Counted from the stretch's first letter, positions 35,820-45,993 are shown. The stretch: 64,000 bases of DNA from Caulobacter sp. (GCA_021741355.1 JAIOXZ010000003.1:62001-126000), one strand, 5' to 3'. Numbers and translations: made by a program. Notes: generated by a model not told the origin, from the sequence alone.

Positions 35820-38786
35820 TTGAGGCTCCAATCCACGCGCGGTCGCCTGCTGGCGTCCACCATCATCTGCGGTGCGGCTCTCGCCGTCGCTGCTCCTGCC
35901 TTCGCGCAGGAAACCACGGTTGAGGCCGTGACCATCACCGGTTCGCGCATTCCGCAGCCGAACCTGGTCGGCACGAGCCCGGTGACCCAGGTGACGTCGG
36001 AAGACATCGCCACCGCCGGCGTGACCAAGGTCGAAGACCTCATCAACTCCCTGCCGCAAGCCTTCGCGGCGCAGAACTCCTCGGTCTCCAACGGCGCCTC
36101 GGGCACCGCGACCGTCGACCTGCGCGCGCTCGGCTCGGTCCGCACCCTGGTGCTGATCGACGGCCGCCGGATGGGCTACGGCTCGCCGAACGACGCCGCC
36201 GCCGACCTGAACCAGATCCCGGGCGGCATGGTCGAACGGGTTGAAGTCCTCACGGGCGGCGCCTCGGCCGTCTACGGTTCGGACGCCATCGCCGGCGTCG
36301 TGAACTTCATCATGAAGAAGGACTTCGAAGGCGTTCAGATCGACGCCCAGTACTCCTTCTACCAGCACCAAAACGACTATGACGGCGTGGGCAACCTGCG
36401 TTCGGTGATCGCCGGCCGCGCCGCGACCAACCCGTCGCAATTCGCTCTGCCCGACTCCAATGTGACGGACGGCTACGGCAAGGAAGTCACCATGATGCTC
36501 GGCGTCAACGCGCCGGACGACCGTGGCAACCTGACCGCCTACGTGACCTATCGTAACAACGACGCGATCCTGCAGGGGCAGCGCGACTATTCGTCCTGCG
36601 CCATCGGCGCCCCGGCCGCCCTTACGCCGAACAACTTCCAGTGCGGCGGGTCGAGCACGACCTTCCCGGGCCGTTTCACGGACTTCGCCACGTTCGACTT
36701 CACGATCGACCCGGCCACCGGCAACACCTTCCGGCCTTGGGTCGGCGCCCGTGACCAGTACAACTATGGTCCGCTGAACTACTACCAGCGTCCTGATGAG
36801 CGTTATTCGCTCGGCGTGATGGGTCATTACGAGATCAATGAGCACTTCGATGTGTTCACCCAGTTGATGTTCACCGATTATTCGACGGTCGCCCAGATCG
36901 CCCCGTCGGGTAACTTCTTCAGCACCGGGACCATCAACTGTGGCAACCCGCTGTTGTCGGCGTCGCAATCTGGAGTCGGCCCAACCGGCATCGGCTGTAC
37001 CCCGCTGATGATCGCCAACGACGACCCCACGACTCTCTACATCGGTCGCCGGAACGTTGAAGGCGGCGGACGCCAGGACGACCTGCGTTACCAGTCGTTC
37101 CGCGGTGTCATCGGCACCCGCGGCGCGATCACTGACGGCTGGAACTACGACTTCTCGGCCCAGTACAGCCGCGTTCAGCTGTCGCGCGTCTATCGCAACG
37201 ACTTCTCGGTCACGCGCCTGAACCGCTCGCTGGACGTGGTTGACGTCGCCGGCACCCCGACCTGTCGGTCGGTTGTCAACGGCACCGACCCCAACTGCGT
37301 GCCCTACGACATCTTCACCCTCGGCAACGTGACGGATGACGCCCTCGCCTACCTGCAGACCCCTGGCCTTCAGACCGCCTGGACGACGCAGCAGGTCGTG
37401 AGCTTCGCGGTAAACGGCGACCTCGGCAGCCTGGGCCTGCAAAGCCCTTACGCCGACCGGGCCTTCATGACCGCCTTCGGTGTCGAGTATCGCCGTGACG
37501 GCCTGAACTCCGAGACCGACAACGCCTTCTCGACCGGCGACCTCGCCGGTCAGGGCGGCGCCACCATCGGTCTGGGCGGCTTCACCGAGAACTACGATAT
37601 CTTCGCCGAACTCGTGCTGCCGCTGATCGAAGGCAAGGAGATGGCTGAACTGCTGTCCCTGGAGCTGGCCTACCGCTTCTCCGACTACAGCAGCGGCGTG
37701 AACACCGACACCTACAAGATCGCCGGTGACTGGGCCCCGACCAGCGACATCCGCTTCCGCGCCAGCTACCAGCGCGCTGTGCGGGCGCCGAACGTCATCG
37801 AGCTGTTCACCGCCCAGGGCTTCAATCTGTTCGATATCGACTTCGATCCCTGCGACGATCTGAACGACGGTGGCGGGCTGGACAACAGCGTTCCGGCGTC
37901 GTGCATCGGCGGCGGCGCTCACCAGGTCACGCTCGCCCAATCCGACAGCGGCGCTCTGGCCAGCCCGGCCGGCCAGTACAACTTCCTGCAGGGCGGCGAC
38001 ACGGGCCTGACGCCGGAATCAGCGGACACCTACACCTACGGCCTGGTGTTCACGCCGAGCTTCATCCCGGGTCTCAGCGTTTCGGTGGACTACTACGACA
38101 TCGAAGTGACGAACCTGATCAGCACGGTCGGGGCCGCCAATACGCTGACCGCCTGTTACGATTTTGGCATCACGGCTTCCTGCGACCTTATCCAACGCAA
38201 CCCCAACGGCCAGCTGTGGGTCGGCACCGGCAACGTCATCGACCTCAACACCAACATCGGTGGTCTTGAGGTTTCGGGCGTCGACGTGGTCGCGAACTAC
38301 CGCTTCAGCCTCGACAACCTTGGCTTGACGGACATGGGCGGCCTGTCGCTCAACTTCGTGGGTTCCTGGCTCGAAAAGCACAACACCGACCCGGGCGCCG
38401 GCCAGGCGCTCGACGAATGCGTCGGCAAGTTCGCCGGCGACTGCGGCACCCCCAAGCCTGAGTGGCGTCACCGCGCTCGGGCCACCTGGGAAACCCCGTG
38501 GGACGCGTCGATCTCGCTGACCTGGCGCCACATCGGTGAGGTCGAGGAGCACAACGGCACCACGACCGACATCGACTACGCCTTCGAAGCCGAAAACTAC
38601 TGGGACGTCTCGGGCAACTGGGAAGTTAAGGACGGCGTGGTTCTCCGCGGCGGCATCAACAACCTGTTCGATGACGAGCCCCAGCTGTCGACCTCGGTCG
38701 GCACGACCGGCAACGGCAACACCTACCCGCAGACGTACGACTCCTTCGGTCGCTACATCTTCATGGGTGTGACGCTCGACTTCTAA
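35820..38786 (+). CDS. TonB-dependent receptor 2
   Basis: 988 residues starting with TTG 35820, supported by GGAGG at a 7-8 bp spacing and by the immediate signal peptide (RLQSTRGRLLASTIICGAALAVAAPAFAQ). A TonB-box-like VEAVTITGSRIPQPN follows, then the plug with TVDLRALGSVRTLVLIDGRRMGYG and RVEVLTGGASAVYGSDAIAGVVNFIMKKDFEG, and a barrel ending in YIFMGVTLDF. The GSRI-type plug is frequent in alphaproteobacterial receptors for large oligomers such as peptides or glycans. It lies downstream of oppA on the same strand, so a role in peptide uptake is possible but unproven. Confidence 0.92.
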   Translation: MRLQSTRGRLLASTIICGAALAVAAPAFAQETTVEAVTITGSRIPQPNLVGTSPVTQVTSEDIATAGVTKVEDLINSLPQAFAAQNSSVSNGASGTATVDLRALGSVRTLVLIDGRRMGYGSPNDAAADLNQIPGGMVERVEVLTGGASAVYGSDAIAGVVNFIMKKDFEGVQIDAQYSFYQHQNDYDGVGNLRSVIAGRAATNPSQFALPDSNVTDGYGKEVTMMLGVNAPDDRGNLTAYVTYRNNDAILQGQRDYSSCAIGAPAALTPNNFQCGGSSTTFPGRFTDFATFDFTIDPATGNTFRPWVGARDQYNYGPLNYYQRPDERYSLGVMGHYEINEHFDVFTQLMFTDYSTVAQIAPSGNFFSTGTINCGNPLLSASQSGVGPTGIGCTPLMIANDDPTTLYIGRRNVEGGGRQDDLRYQSFRGVIGTRGAITDGWNYDFSAQYSRVQLSRVYRNDFSVTRLNRSLDVVDVAGTPTCRSVVNGTDPNCVPYDIFTLGNVTDDALAYLQTPGLQTAWTTQQVVSFAVNGDLGSLGLQSPYADRAFMTAFGVEYRRDGLNSETDNAFSTGDLAGQGGATIGLGGFTENYDIFAELVLPLIEGKEMAELLSLELAYRFSDYSSGVNTDTYKIAGDWAPTSDIRFRASYQRAVRAPNVIELFTAQGFNLFDIDFDPCDDLNDGGGLDNSVPASCIGGGAHQVTLAQSDSGALASPAGQYNFLQGGDTGLTPESADTYTYGLVFTPSFIPGLSVSVDYYDIEVTNLISTVGAANTLTACYDFGITASCDLIQRNPNGQLWVGTGNVIDLNTNIGGLEVSGVDVVANYRFSLDNLGLTDMGGLSLNFVGSWLEKHNTDPGAGQALDECVGKFAGDCGTPKPEWRHRARATWETPWDASISLTWRHIGEVEEHNGTTTDIDYAFEAENYWDVSGNWEVKDGVVLRGGINNLFDDEPQLSTSVGTTGNGNTYPQTYDSFGRYIFMGVTLDF

Positions 38787-38810
38787 GGCCCAACAGCCTT
38801 CGAACGAATT

Positions 38811-38842
38811 GGGGCGGCGGACTTCGGTCCGCCGCCCTTTTT
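38811..38842 (+). terminator. Rho-independent terminator of TonB receptor 2
   Basis: GGGCGGCGGAC-ttc-GGTCCGCCGCCC forms a strong GC stem followed by TTTTT, 25 bp after the stop. Confidence 0.93.
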
Positions 38843-38892
38843 CGTTGTGATGCCGTCTGAAGCCGAAGGAGAGTGGCCGGACAGAGGCCCGG

Positions 38893-39855
38893 TCAGGTCC
38901 TGTTCAGGGCGACCCGCCAGGCGACGAGTTCACCGCGGTCGTCCCGCGCCTCGGAGCGGTCCGACAGCGCCAGGCCGACGCGATCGGCCCGCTGCAGGAA
39001 CGCGTCCAGCGCGGCGCCGTCCATCGCCGCGCCCAGCTGGCTGCGATGGCGTTGACGCCAGGAGGCGTTGCCGAACTCAAAGGCGTCGATGCGCGACAGG
39101 GCGCTCGCCGGCTCATAGGCCGCGATCCGTTGCGCGAGATCGTTCAGATAACCCGTCAGATACCGCGTCGGCTCGTAGTCCGGGGAGGGTTCGAGCCGGG
39201 CGGCCATGCGACGGACGGCCTCGCGAAACGCCTCTTCCGCCGCGCGCGTGGCGTCCGGGGGCAGGCGGTTCAGGTGCGCGCTGAACGCCCGCCGCGCGAG
39301 GCGAAGGGCGCCGCCGTCAGCGAACACCCGGTCGTAGGCCGCCGCCTGTCCGGCCGTCGCGCGGGTGATGGCGCTGTCGGCATGGTGGATGAGCATCAGA
39401 GCCCTGCCGCCGGGCTTCAGCACGCGGGCCAGTTCGCCCAGGGCCTGGCGCCGCTCGGCGTATTCGATGCCGAACTGTGACGAGGCGCCGTCGAAATGGG
39501 CGTCCGGGAAGGGAAGCTGCTCCAGCGCCACCGACCCCATCAGGGTGCATCCGGGCGCGGCCGGGCCGCCTGTCGGCGCGAGCTCGGCATGATCCACGCC
39601 GATGACCTCAAAGGTCTTCCCCGCAGCGCGCGCGGCGTCGCTCGCGAAACCGGCCACCTGACCGCCGCCCGTCGCCAGATCCAGCAGACGGGCGCCGGAC
39701 GCAAACGTCTCGAAATAGCCCAGCCAGACGGCCGCGGCGTCGAACGCCTTGCGACCCGGCCCCGCGCCGAGGGTCATGACCTCGGGATGACCGCCCCGCC
39801 AGTATTCCGTCCATTGCCAGCCGGGCCGCTTGGCGGATGTCGGGGCTCGGCTCAT
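38893..39855 (-). CDS. Class I SAM-dependent methyltransferase
   Basis: 320 residues. SAM-binding motif I is LLDLATGGGQVAGFAS (about residues 57-72), with the acidic residue of motif II in FEVIGVDHAEL. LPFPDAHFDGASSQFGIEYAE and LARVLKPGGRALMLIHH are the Methyltransf_11 motifs. The C-terminal half is helical and unassigned. Ubiquinone- or lipid-methyltransferase-like in general shape, but the substrate is unknown. It is convergent with TonB receptor 2. Confidence 0.85.
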   Translation of the reverse strand: MSRAPTSAKRPGWQWTEYWRGGHPEVMTLGAGPGRKAFDAAAVWLGYFETFASGARLLDLATGGGQVAGFASDAARAAGKTFEVIGVDHAELAPTGGPAAPGCTLMGSVALEQLPFPDAHFDGASSQFGIEYAERRQALGELARVLKPGGRALMLIHHADSAITRATAGQAAAYDRVFADGGALRLARRAFSAHLNRLPPDATRAAEEAFREAVRRMAARLEPSPDYEPTRYLTGYLNDLAQRIAAYEPASALSRIDAFEFGNASWRQRHRSQLGAAMDGAALDAFLQRADRVGLALSDRSEARDDRGELVAWRVALNRT

Positions 39856-39966
39856 CAGGGCTCCTGGAACGGCGATCGTTGAACAGCGCTCAGCTTATCC
39901 ACTCTCCGCACCGGAAAGGGAGGGGAGAAAGCGCCTTCGCCTCACGGATCGACAAACATCTGCGCC

Positions 39967-39992
39967 GGGACATGCACTTCAGTGCGTGTCCC
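39967..39992. repeat. GGGACA-type REP palindrome
   Basis: GGGACATGCACT-tc-AGTGCGTGTCCC, a 12-bp stem with one mismatch. Same group as 17430 and 30875. Confidence 0.7.
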
Positions 39993-40435
39993 CTCTGGCC
40001 GGAAAGGGGCGCGCACTGACGCGCATGTGCATGTTCTCCAGCCTCAACACGCTGAAATTTCTCAGGTCCTGGCGCGATACGCCACAGCGCAGAACAATCT
40101 GCGCCTCACCCCCACAGCCCGCGCCCATACTCACGCCATCCCCGCCGCACGGGGAGGGCGCAAAGGCCTTGCGACCTTGCGGCGGCGGGGAGGATGTTCG
40201 AGCGGACGCTCATCGGGACTTCCAGCAACAGGGAAGCCCGCCCGCCGGGCCCGCGTCGGCTAAGCCTCAACAGGGCTGCCTACCGACGCTCCCGCCAAAA
40301 CGGACATCGCGGAGCGTACCGGACTGCCGCAAGCCTGCCCTGCACCACCCTCTCGCACCCGGCGACAGCCGGGCCGCTCCGCACCCCCTCCCCACCTTCA
40401 GCTGGAAGCAGCGTGAAGCGGCAAAGCCGTGCGCC

Positions 40436-40514
40436 GGGGACATGTACCGCAGGTACGTGTCCCCTAAACTGCAGCCGCTCGATTGGGGGACACCTACCTG
40501 CGGTACATGTCCCC
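40436..40514. repeat. REPIN-like doublet of 29-nt palindromes
   Basis: GGGGACATGTACCGCAGGTA.. (40436-40464) and GGGGACACCTACCTGCGGTA.. (40486-40514) are each hairpins, and the second is the reverse complement of the first with one mismatch. Twenty-one bases separate them. Confidence 0.85.
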
Positions 40515-40531
40515 GAACTCCCCCGCCCAAC

Positions 40532-40562
40532 GAAAAAGGGCGGGGATCGCTCCCCGCCCTTT
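40532..40562 (-). terminator. Rho-independent terminator of the S9 peptidase gene
   Basis: On the minus strand AAAGGGCGGGGA-gcga-TCCCCGCCCTTT followed by TT, about 34 bp after the stop at 40596. Confidence 0.88.
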
Positions 40563-40595
40563 CCGTCGTTTCGTCCGCTGTGACGCGGGGAGGGG

Positions 40596-42614
40596 CTAGA
40601 GCCCGCCCGGGCCGCATTCAGTGCGCAGATAGTCTTCCACCGCGTTCAGGACGATGGCGGTCTGGCCGGCTTCCCAGCGGTTGTACTGGTGGCCCATGTC
40701 CGGGATCGCCAGGTACTTGTAGGGCTTGCCGGCGGCGCGCAGGGCGGCGACGAACCGCTCCGATTCCCCGATCGGCACCGTCACGTCACGGTCGCCGTGG
40801 TAGAGGAAGATCGGGATCGAGACTTCCGGTCCATGATCGACGGGCGACAGGCCCTGGATCGACGGACGCTGCAGCTCCCGACCGATCCGGTTCTGGTTGA
40901 CCAGTTCGCGGAAGCGGTCGATCGAGGCGACGCCCGCGCCGGCGATGGCGCACTGGTACAGGCCGTTGGGCCGCACCGAGGCCGCCATGGCCGCATAGCC
41001 GCCGTAGGAGTAGCCGTGCATGGCCACCCGGTCCGGAGCGGCGATGCCCTGGGCGATCAGCCACTTCACGCCGTCGTCCTTGTCGTCCTGCATCTTCCCG
41101 CCCCATTCGGCGTCGCCGGCGCGCCAGAGCTTCTGGCCCCAGCCGTCGGAACCGCGGTACTGCGGCTGCAGCACGGCATAGCCGCGGGCGGCGAAGTACT
41201 GCGTCCAGCCGGAGCCGTCCCAGCCCATGCCGTCCCGGGCCCACGGGCCGCCGTGCGGCACGATGATGGTCGGGTAGGGGCCGGCGCCGTAGATTTCCGG
41301 TCGCGGCGTGGTCAGGAAGCCCGGGATCAGCAGGCCGTCACGCGCCGGGTACTGGATCAGGCGGGTGTCGCCGAGCGTGGCGGTGTTCAGCCACGGCCGC
41401 TGCGAGCCGAGCTTGGTCAGCTTGGTCCCGTCCGTCAGCAGATAGTACTCGGGCGGCTGGCGCGGGCCGGACTTGACGACGACCACGTATTTCATGTCGT
41501 CGGACCAGTCGGTGATGGTCGCGTCAGCGCCGTCACCGGTGGAGAAGCGGGCCTTCTCGCCGGTGGCGATGTCGGTCCAGGCGACGGGCACGGTGGTGAT
41601 CCCGAGCGCCTGACGCAGGCCCTTGGCGATCGCCTTCATCTTCTCGTCGATCCAGTAGACCTTGCCGGTCTCGCCCTCATAGGCGAAGCCGAGGATCGCG
41701 CCATAATTGCCGGCGGCAGGCGACTGGATCACGTCGCTGGCGTCGAACAGCTTGATCTCGAAGATCGGCTCGAGGAACTTCTTGGCGGCGATGTCGTATT
41801 CAAAGATCGCCGTCTTGTCGCGACCGGCGTTGGTCCGCACGTAGATGATGTTGGGGTTTTCGCTGAAGCCCACGATCTCCTTGGGTTCGCGGTCGGCGGC
41901 GAACCAGCGGAAGTGCTCTTCCCACTGGTCGTTGGCCGGATTGCGGATCCACTGGGCGACGTAGACCTTGCCGTTCTCGAAATCGACGGACTGACGGGCG
42001 CGGATTTCGCCCTTCAGGTCGACCTGTTCACCGCCGAACTTGTCGGAGCCCGTGCCGACCTTCTTGCGGCTGCCCGAATAGAGGTCGAGCAGGTAGAAAT
42101 TGGCGTCTTCATAGCTCTGGATGAGGATGTTGCGCGGGTCACGGGGCAGGGTCGACACCACGCCGGCGGGCGGGCCGGAGGTCTGGTCGGTGGTGCCCAG
42201 CGCGTTGCGCCACACCTTGCCTTCGAGGTCGGTGGTGAAGAAGCGGAACAGGTGGGTCTTGGTCGAGCCCGACGTGATCGTCTGGCGCACCGAGATCCGG
42301 ATCCGGTCGTTCTTCAGGAAGCCGACGCCCATGCATTTGGAGCGGTCGCCGCAGCCCAGATTGACCGGCGGCTTGTCCATGGCGTCCGTGCTCCAGATGG
42401 AGACGTAGGTATTGACGCCGTCGGGCGAGACGATGGCGGCCAGGTGCTTGCCGTCAGGCGAGAGGCTGACATTGCTGATCGCCGATTCGCGGTCGAAGTC
42501 GGCGGCGCTGGGCGGGGAAGCGCCGGGCGCCTGGGCCTGGCCGGGCGCAGCCACGGCGAGGCCGAGGAGCGAAATCGCGGCGGCGAGACAGAGAGAACGG
42601 AGTTTCGGCGTCAC
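40596..42614 (-). CDS. S9 family peptidase (prolyl oligopeptidase/DPP-IV fold), exported
   Basis: 672 residues with a GTG start at 42614, preceded by GAGGGG. A signal peptide ends near APGQAQA (residue 29). The N-terminal two-thirds is a beta-propeller (ISNVSLSPDGKHLAAIVSP). The C-terminal alpha/beta hydrolase has the nucleophile in MHGYSYGGYAAMA, Asp in FLYHGDRDVTVPI and His in DMGHQYNRWEAG. Secreted S9 peptidases cleave peptides in the periplasm. It lies between TonB receptors 2 and 3, consistent with peptide use. Confidence 0.9.
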   Translation of the reverse strand: MTPKLRSLCLAAAISLLGLAVAAPGQAQAPGASPPSAADFDRESAISNVSLSPDGKHLAAIVSPDGVNTYVSIWSTDAMDKPPVNLGCGDRSKCMGVGFLKNDRIRISVRQTITSGSTKTHLFRFFTTDLEGKVWRNALGTTDQTSGPPAGVVSTLPRDPRNILIQSYEDANFYLLDLYSGSRKKVGTGSDKFGGEQVDLKGEIRARQSVDFENGKVYVAQWIRNPANDQWEEHFRWFAADREPKEIVGFSENPNIIYVRTNAGRDKTAIFEYDIAAKKFLEPIFEIKLFDASDVIQSPAAGNYGAILGFAYEGETGKVYWIDEKMKAIAKGLRQALGITTVPVAWTDIATGEKARFSTGDGADATITDWSDDMKYVVVVKSGPRQPPEYYLLTDGTKLTKLGSQRPWLNTATLGDTRLIQYPARDGLLIPGFLTTPRPEIYGAGPYPTIIVPHGGPWARDGMGWDGSGWTQYFAARGYAVLQPQYRGSDGWGQKLWRAGDAEWGGKMQDDKDDGVKWLIAQGIAAPDRVAMHGYSYGGYAAMAASVRPNGLYQCAIAGAGVASIDRFRELVNQNRIGRELQRPSIQGLSPVDHGPEVSIPIFLYHGDRDVTVPIGESERFVAALRAAGKPYKYLAIPDMGHQYNRWEAGQTAIVLNAVEDYLRTECGPGGL

Positions 42615-42974
42615 GGTGACCCCTCGAAGCTGGTTTTCGCTCGCCCGCCACGGGAATCATTCCCCGATGACGTCAGAAATGGTGGCGAAGCGCGGCCGAC
42701 AGACGGCCAATCGGTGGCTAATCTAACCTCTCTGGCCGTTTCGCCAAGCTGATCTTGCCTTTCCCCTTTCGTAACGTTTTCGGGCAGGCGATGCCCGCGT
42801 TGGGGGAAACTGTGGCGGGATTGTTACGCTCGGATGGCAAGGCGGCGAAAATGCGTCATCATTGTTGTCGGGGGCTTCGAAACTGCTAGTTTCGGTTCAC
42901 CGCGCGGGATTGTATCCCGTCGCCGGCCGTCTGACGGCCGCTGAATCATCGGGTTACTGGGGATTTAAAACCAA
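42615..42974. other. 360-bp intergenic region between divergent S9 peptidase and TonB receptor 3
   Basis: No gene. It must carry both promoters. A small palindrome GAAACT-gct-AGTTTC is at 42879-42893, in the region expected for regulation of the receptor. A hairpin of GGGATTGTATCCC type is at about 42905-42918. No clear riboswitch. Confidence 0.5.
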
Positions 42975-45968
42975 ATGCTGGACCGCAAGCTTCTCCTGGG
43001 CACGACTGTGATCGCCGGCTTCGCCGCCGCGCTCGCGATCGCCACGCCCACCGTGTCGTTCGCTCAGACGACGCCTCCCGCCACCACGGCTGACGACGAA
43101 GACGACACCGAAGTCGAAGCCCTGGTCGTCACCGGCTCGCGCATCAAGCGGTCCGAGTTCACCAGCCCGGCCCCGATCCAGGTGATCACCGCCGAGTCCT
43201 CGACGCTCGAAGGTCTGGTCGACACGACCGAGATCCTCCAGCAGTCGACGCTGGCCAGCGGCTCGTTCCAGGTCAACAACATGCTGACCGGCTTCGTCGT
43301 CGACGGCGGCCCCGGCGTGAACACGATCTCGCTGCGCGGCCTCGGCGCCACGCGCACCCTGGTTCTGCTGAACGGCCGTCGCGTCGGTCCGGCCGGCGTG
43401 CGCGGCACGGTCGGCCCGGTCGACCTGAACGTCATCCCCAACTCCTCGATCGAGCGCGTTGAAATCCTGAAGGACGGCGCTTCGTCCATCTACGGCTCCG
43501 ACGCCGTGGCCGGCGTGGTCAACATCATCACCAAGTCGAACCTCGACGGCGCTGAACTCTCGGCCTTCTACAAGGCCGGCGAAGAGCAGGGCGGCGAGTA
43601 CCTCCGCCTCAACGGCGTGTGGGGCAAGACCTTCGACCGCGGTTTCGTGACCGTCTCGGCTGACTACTCCGAGCAAAAGGCCCTGCGCCGCAGCGACCGC
43701 GACAACCTGGCCTGTTCGTCCGACTACCTGCAGAACGCCGCCACCGGCGCGCGGATTGACTACCTCGGGCTCGACGGCCAGCCGAAGTGCTACAACGTCA
43801 TCAACAACGTGTTCGACTACCCGCAGTTCTACGGCGGCTTCTTCCAGTACCGTGATCCGGCGCTGGCCGGCGTCTATCCGGCGACCCCGGGCCTCCAGCC
43901 TGACCCCACGCGCTTCGGCGGCGGCCTCGCCGCTCAGCTGATCCGTTCGGCGCGCGCCAACGCCGGCATGCCGGAATCCTACCCGTACGCCAACTACGAC
44001 AGCCCCTATGACCAGAACCGTACGGTCATCAGCCCGGTCAAGCGCTCCACGCTGTTCGGCACGTTCGGCTACGACATCACCCCGGGCGCCGAGCTCTACG
44101 GCGAGTTCCTCTACAACCGTCGTGAGTCGCAGCAGGACAGCGTTCGTCAGCTGTTCCCGTCGGTCGTCGCCAACAACCCGAACAACGCGGTCTTCGCGAC
44201 GACGGGCCTGACCGACCGCGGCATCATGCGGCCGATCATCGCGATCCCGTACAGCTTCGCCCAGGAAGTCGACTACACGCGCGGCGTCATCGGCCTGCGC
44301 GGCACCTTCGACGGCGCCTTCCTGAACAACTGGGACTGGGACCTGTTCTACCAGTTCTCGCGTTCGGACGGCGAGTACACCGGCGACATCGTCTATAACG
44401 ACCGCGTTCGCGCCACCACGGCCACGGCCCTGGCTTGCGACAACACGCTGATCACGATCTCCAACGGCCTGCCGGGCGGCAACTGCTCGACCCTGCCGGC
44501 CGGTGGCATCCCCTGGTACACCTCGCGCGTCATCTCGGGCGACTTCACGGCCGCCGAACGGGCCTTCCTGTTCGCGACCGAAACCGGCACCACCACCTAC
44601 GATCAGGACCTGGTCGAAGGCAGCATCTCCGGTGACCTGTTCACCCTGCCGGCCGGTCCGGTCGGCGCGGCCATCGGCTTCCAGTGGCGCAAGGAATCGA
44701 TCGACGACACCCCCGGCATCACGTCGCAGACCTACAACATCTGGGGTCTGACCTCGGCCGGCCGTACGGCTGGTGACGACACCATCAAGGAAGTGTTCGC
44801 CGAGTTCGCGATCCCGGTCGCCAAGGGCATGCCGGGCATTGAAAGCCTGGATCTGTCGCTGTCGGGCCGTTACACCGACTACGCCAGCTACGGCTCCAAC
44901 AGCACCTACAAGGTCGGCCTCAACTGGCAGATCGTCCCGGCCTTCCGCGCCCGCGCCACCTACGGCACCTCGTTCCGCGCCCCGGCGCTGTACGAGCAAT
45001 TCCTGGGCGACCAAACGGGCTTCCTGGGCCAGACTTCGGTTGACCCCTGCATCCAGTGGCAGAACAGCACCGACCCGATCCTGCAGTTCAACTGCGGCAC
45101 CAACCCGGCCGGTCCGATGCTTCCCGCCGGTTACGGCGGCGGCACCAACGGTTCGGCGCTCATCTACTCGGGCGGCGGCACGGGCCTGAAGGCTGAAGAG
45201 TCCAAGGCCTACACCCTCGGTGTGATCTGGACCCCGAGCTTCATCGACCTCAGCGTGGCGATCGATTACTTCGACATCTCGCTGACCGACCAGGTGACCA
45301 AGTTCGGCGCCGGCAACATCGTCGAGCAGTGCTACTCGCGCACCAGCTTCCCGACGAACTTCTTCTGCACGCAGTTCGTCCGTGGTGGCGTCGGCATCAA
45401 CTTCGGCATCACCGAAGTGCATGACGACTACATCAACATCGCGGAAGAGAAGAACCGCGGTATCGACCTGACCCTGCGCTACCAGCACGAATTCGACCTC
45501 GGTCGTCTGACGCTGGACGGTCAGTTCACCTGGCAGCTGGCCACCTCCACCGAACTGCAGGTCGGCACCGGTATCGACGACTTCAACGGCACGACCAACG
45601 GCTACGACGGCCCGGACTTCACCGGCCAGCTCGGCGCGCGCTTCGACAGCGGCGACTGGACGTTCAACTGGGCGACCGACCTGATCGGCAAGGGCTCCGA
45701 CACCGAGCCGTTCGGCGGCGACGTGTTCTCGAGCACCCGCTACCAGACCAACGTGTACTACAAGCAGTACACCGAGTTCACGGCGTACCACGACATCTCG
45801 GTCCGTCGTAAGTTCGACACCTGGACGGTGGTTGGCGGCATCACCAACCTGTTCGACGAGCGGGCTCCGTCCGCCTCGGCCGGCCAGTTCCGGCTCGGCA
45901 CCGCGGCCCTCAACCAGTACGACCTGGTTGGCCGCAGCCTCTTCGTGAACGTGTCCAAGAAGTGGTAA
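42975..45968 (+). CDS. TonB-dependent receptor 3
   Basis: 997 residues. The signal peptide ends near PTVSFAQ (residue 31), then an acidic stretch (TTADDEDDTEVEALVVTGSRIKR) with the TonB-box-like element. The plug shows NTISLRGLGATRTLVLLNGRRVGPAG and RVEILKDGASSIYGSDAVAGVVNIITKSNLDG. The barrel ends in LFVNVSKKW. It shares the GSRI plug type with receptor 2, which may be an older duplication, but sequences diverge strongly in the barrel. The TPR-sulfotransferase gene follows after a terminator. Confidence 0.92.
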   Translation: MLDRKLLLGTTVIAGFAAALAIATPTVSFAQTTPPATTADDEDDTEVEALVVTGSRIKRSEFTSPAPIQVITAESSTLEGLVDTTEILQQSTLASGSFQVNNMLTGFVVDGGPGVNTISLRGLGATRTLVLLNGRRVGPAGVRGTVGPVDLNVIPNSSIERVEILKDGASSIYGSDAVAGVVNIITKSNLDGAELSAFYKAGEEQGGEYLRLNGVWGKTFDRGFVTVSADYSEQKALRRSDRDNLACSSDYLQNAATGARIDYLGLDGQPKCYNVINNVFDYPQFYGGFFQYRDPALAGVYPATPGLQPDPTRFGGGLAAQLIRSARANAGMPESYPYANYDSPYDQNRTVISPVKRSTLFGTFGYDITPGAELYGEFLYNRRESQQDSVRQLFPSVVANNPNNAVFATTGLTDRGIMRPIIAIPYSFAQEVDYTRGVIGLRGTFDGAFLNNWDWDLFYQFSRSDGEYTGDIVYNDRVRATTATALACDNTLITISNGLPGGNCSTLPAGGIPWYTSRVISGDFTAAERAFLFATETGTTTYDQDLVEGSISGDLFTLPAGPVGAAIGFQWRKESIDDTPGITSQTYNIWGLTSAGRTAGDDTIKEVFAEFAIPVAKGMPGIESLDLSLSGRYTDYASYGSNSTYKVGLNWQIVPAFRARATYGTSFRAPALYEQFLGDQTGFLGQTSVDPCIQWQNSTDPILQFNCGTNPAGPMLPAGYGGGTNGSALIYSGGGTGLKAEESKAYTLGVIWTPSFIDLSVAIDYFDISLTDQVTKFGAGNIVEQCYSRTSFPTNFFCTQFVRGGVGINFGITEVHDDYINIAEEKNRGIDLTLRYQHEFDLGRLTLDGQFTWQLATSTELQVGTGIDDFNGTTNGYDGPDFTGQLGARFDSGDWTFNWATDLIGKGSDTEPFGGDVFSSTRYQTNVYYKQYTEFTAYHDISVRRKFDTWTVVGGITNLFDERAPSASAGQFRLGTAALNQYDLVGRSLFVNVSKKW

Positions 45969-45993
45969 TCTGATCTCATCAGAGACCTGAACG

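Larger units (their letters stand above)
39856..40595. other. 740-bp gene desert rich in REP palindromes
   Basis: No ORF here looks real; those on the track break codon-use expectations and run over palindromes. It holds REP elements at 39967-39992 and 40436-40514, further GGGGAGGG tracts, and the terminator of the S9 peptidase. A decayed gene cannot be excluded between 40030 and 40430, but I could not recognise one. Confidence 0.6.

Noticed and set aside
35778-37940. 720-codon minus-strand ORF antisense to TonB receptor 2
   Set aside because: Shadow frame; the receptor on the plus strand is unambiguous.
39830-40900. 356-codon plus-strand ORF across the gene desert
   Set aside because: It runs through several palindromes, a terminator and the antisense of the S9 peptidase; no motif.
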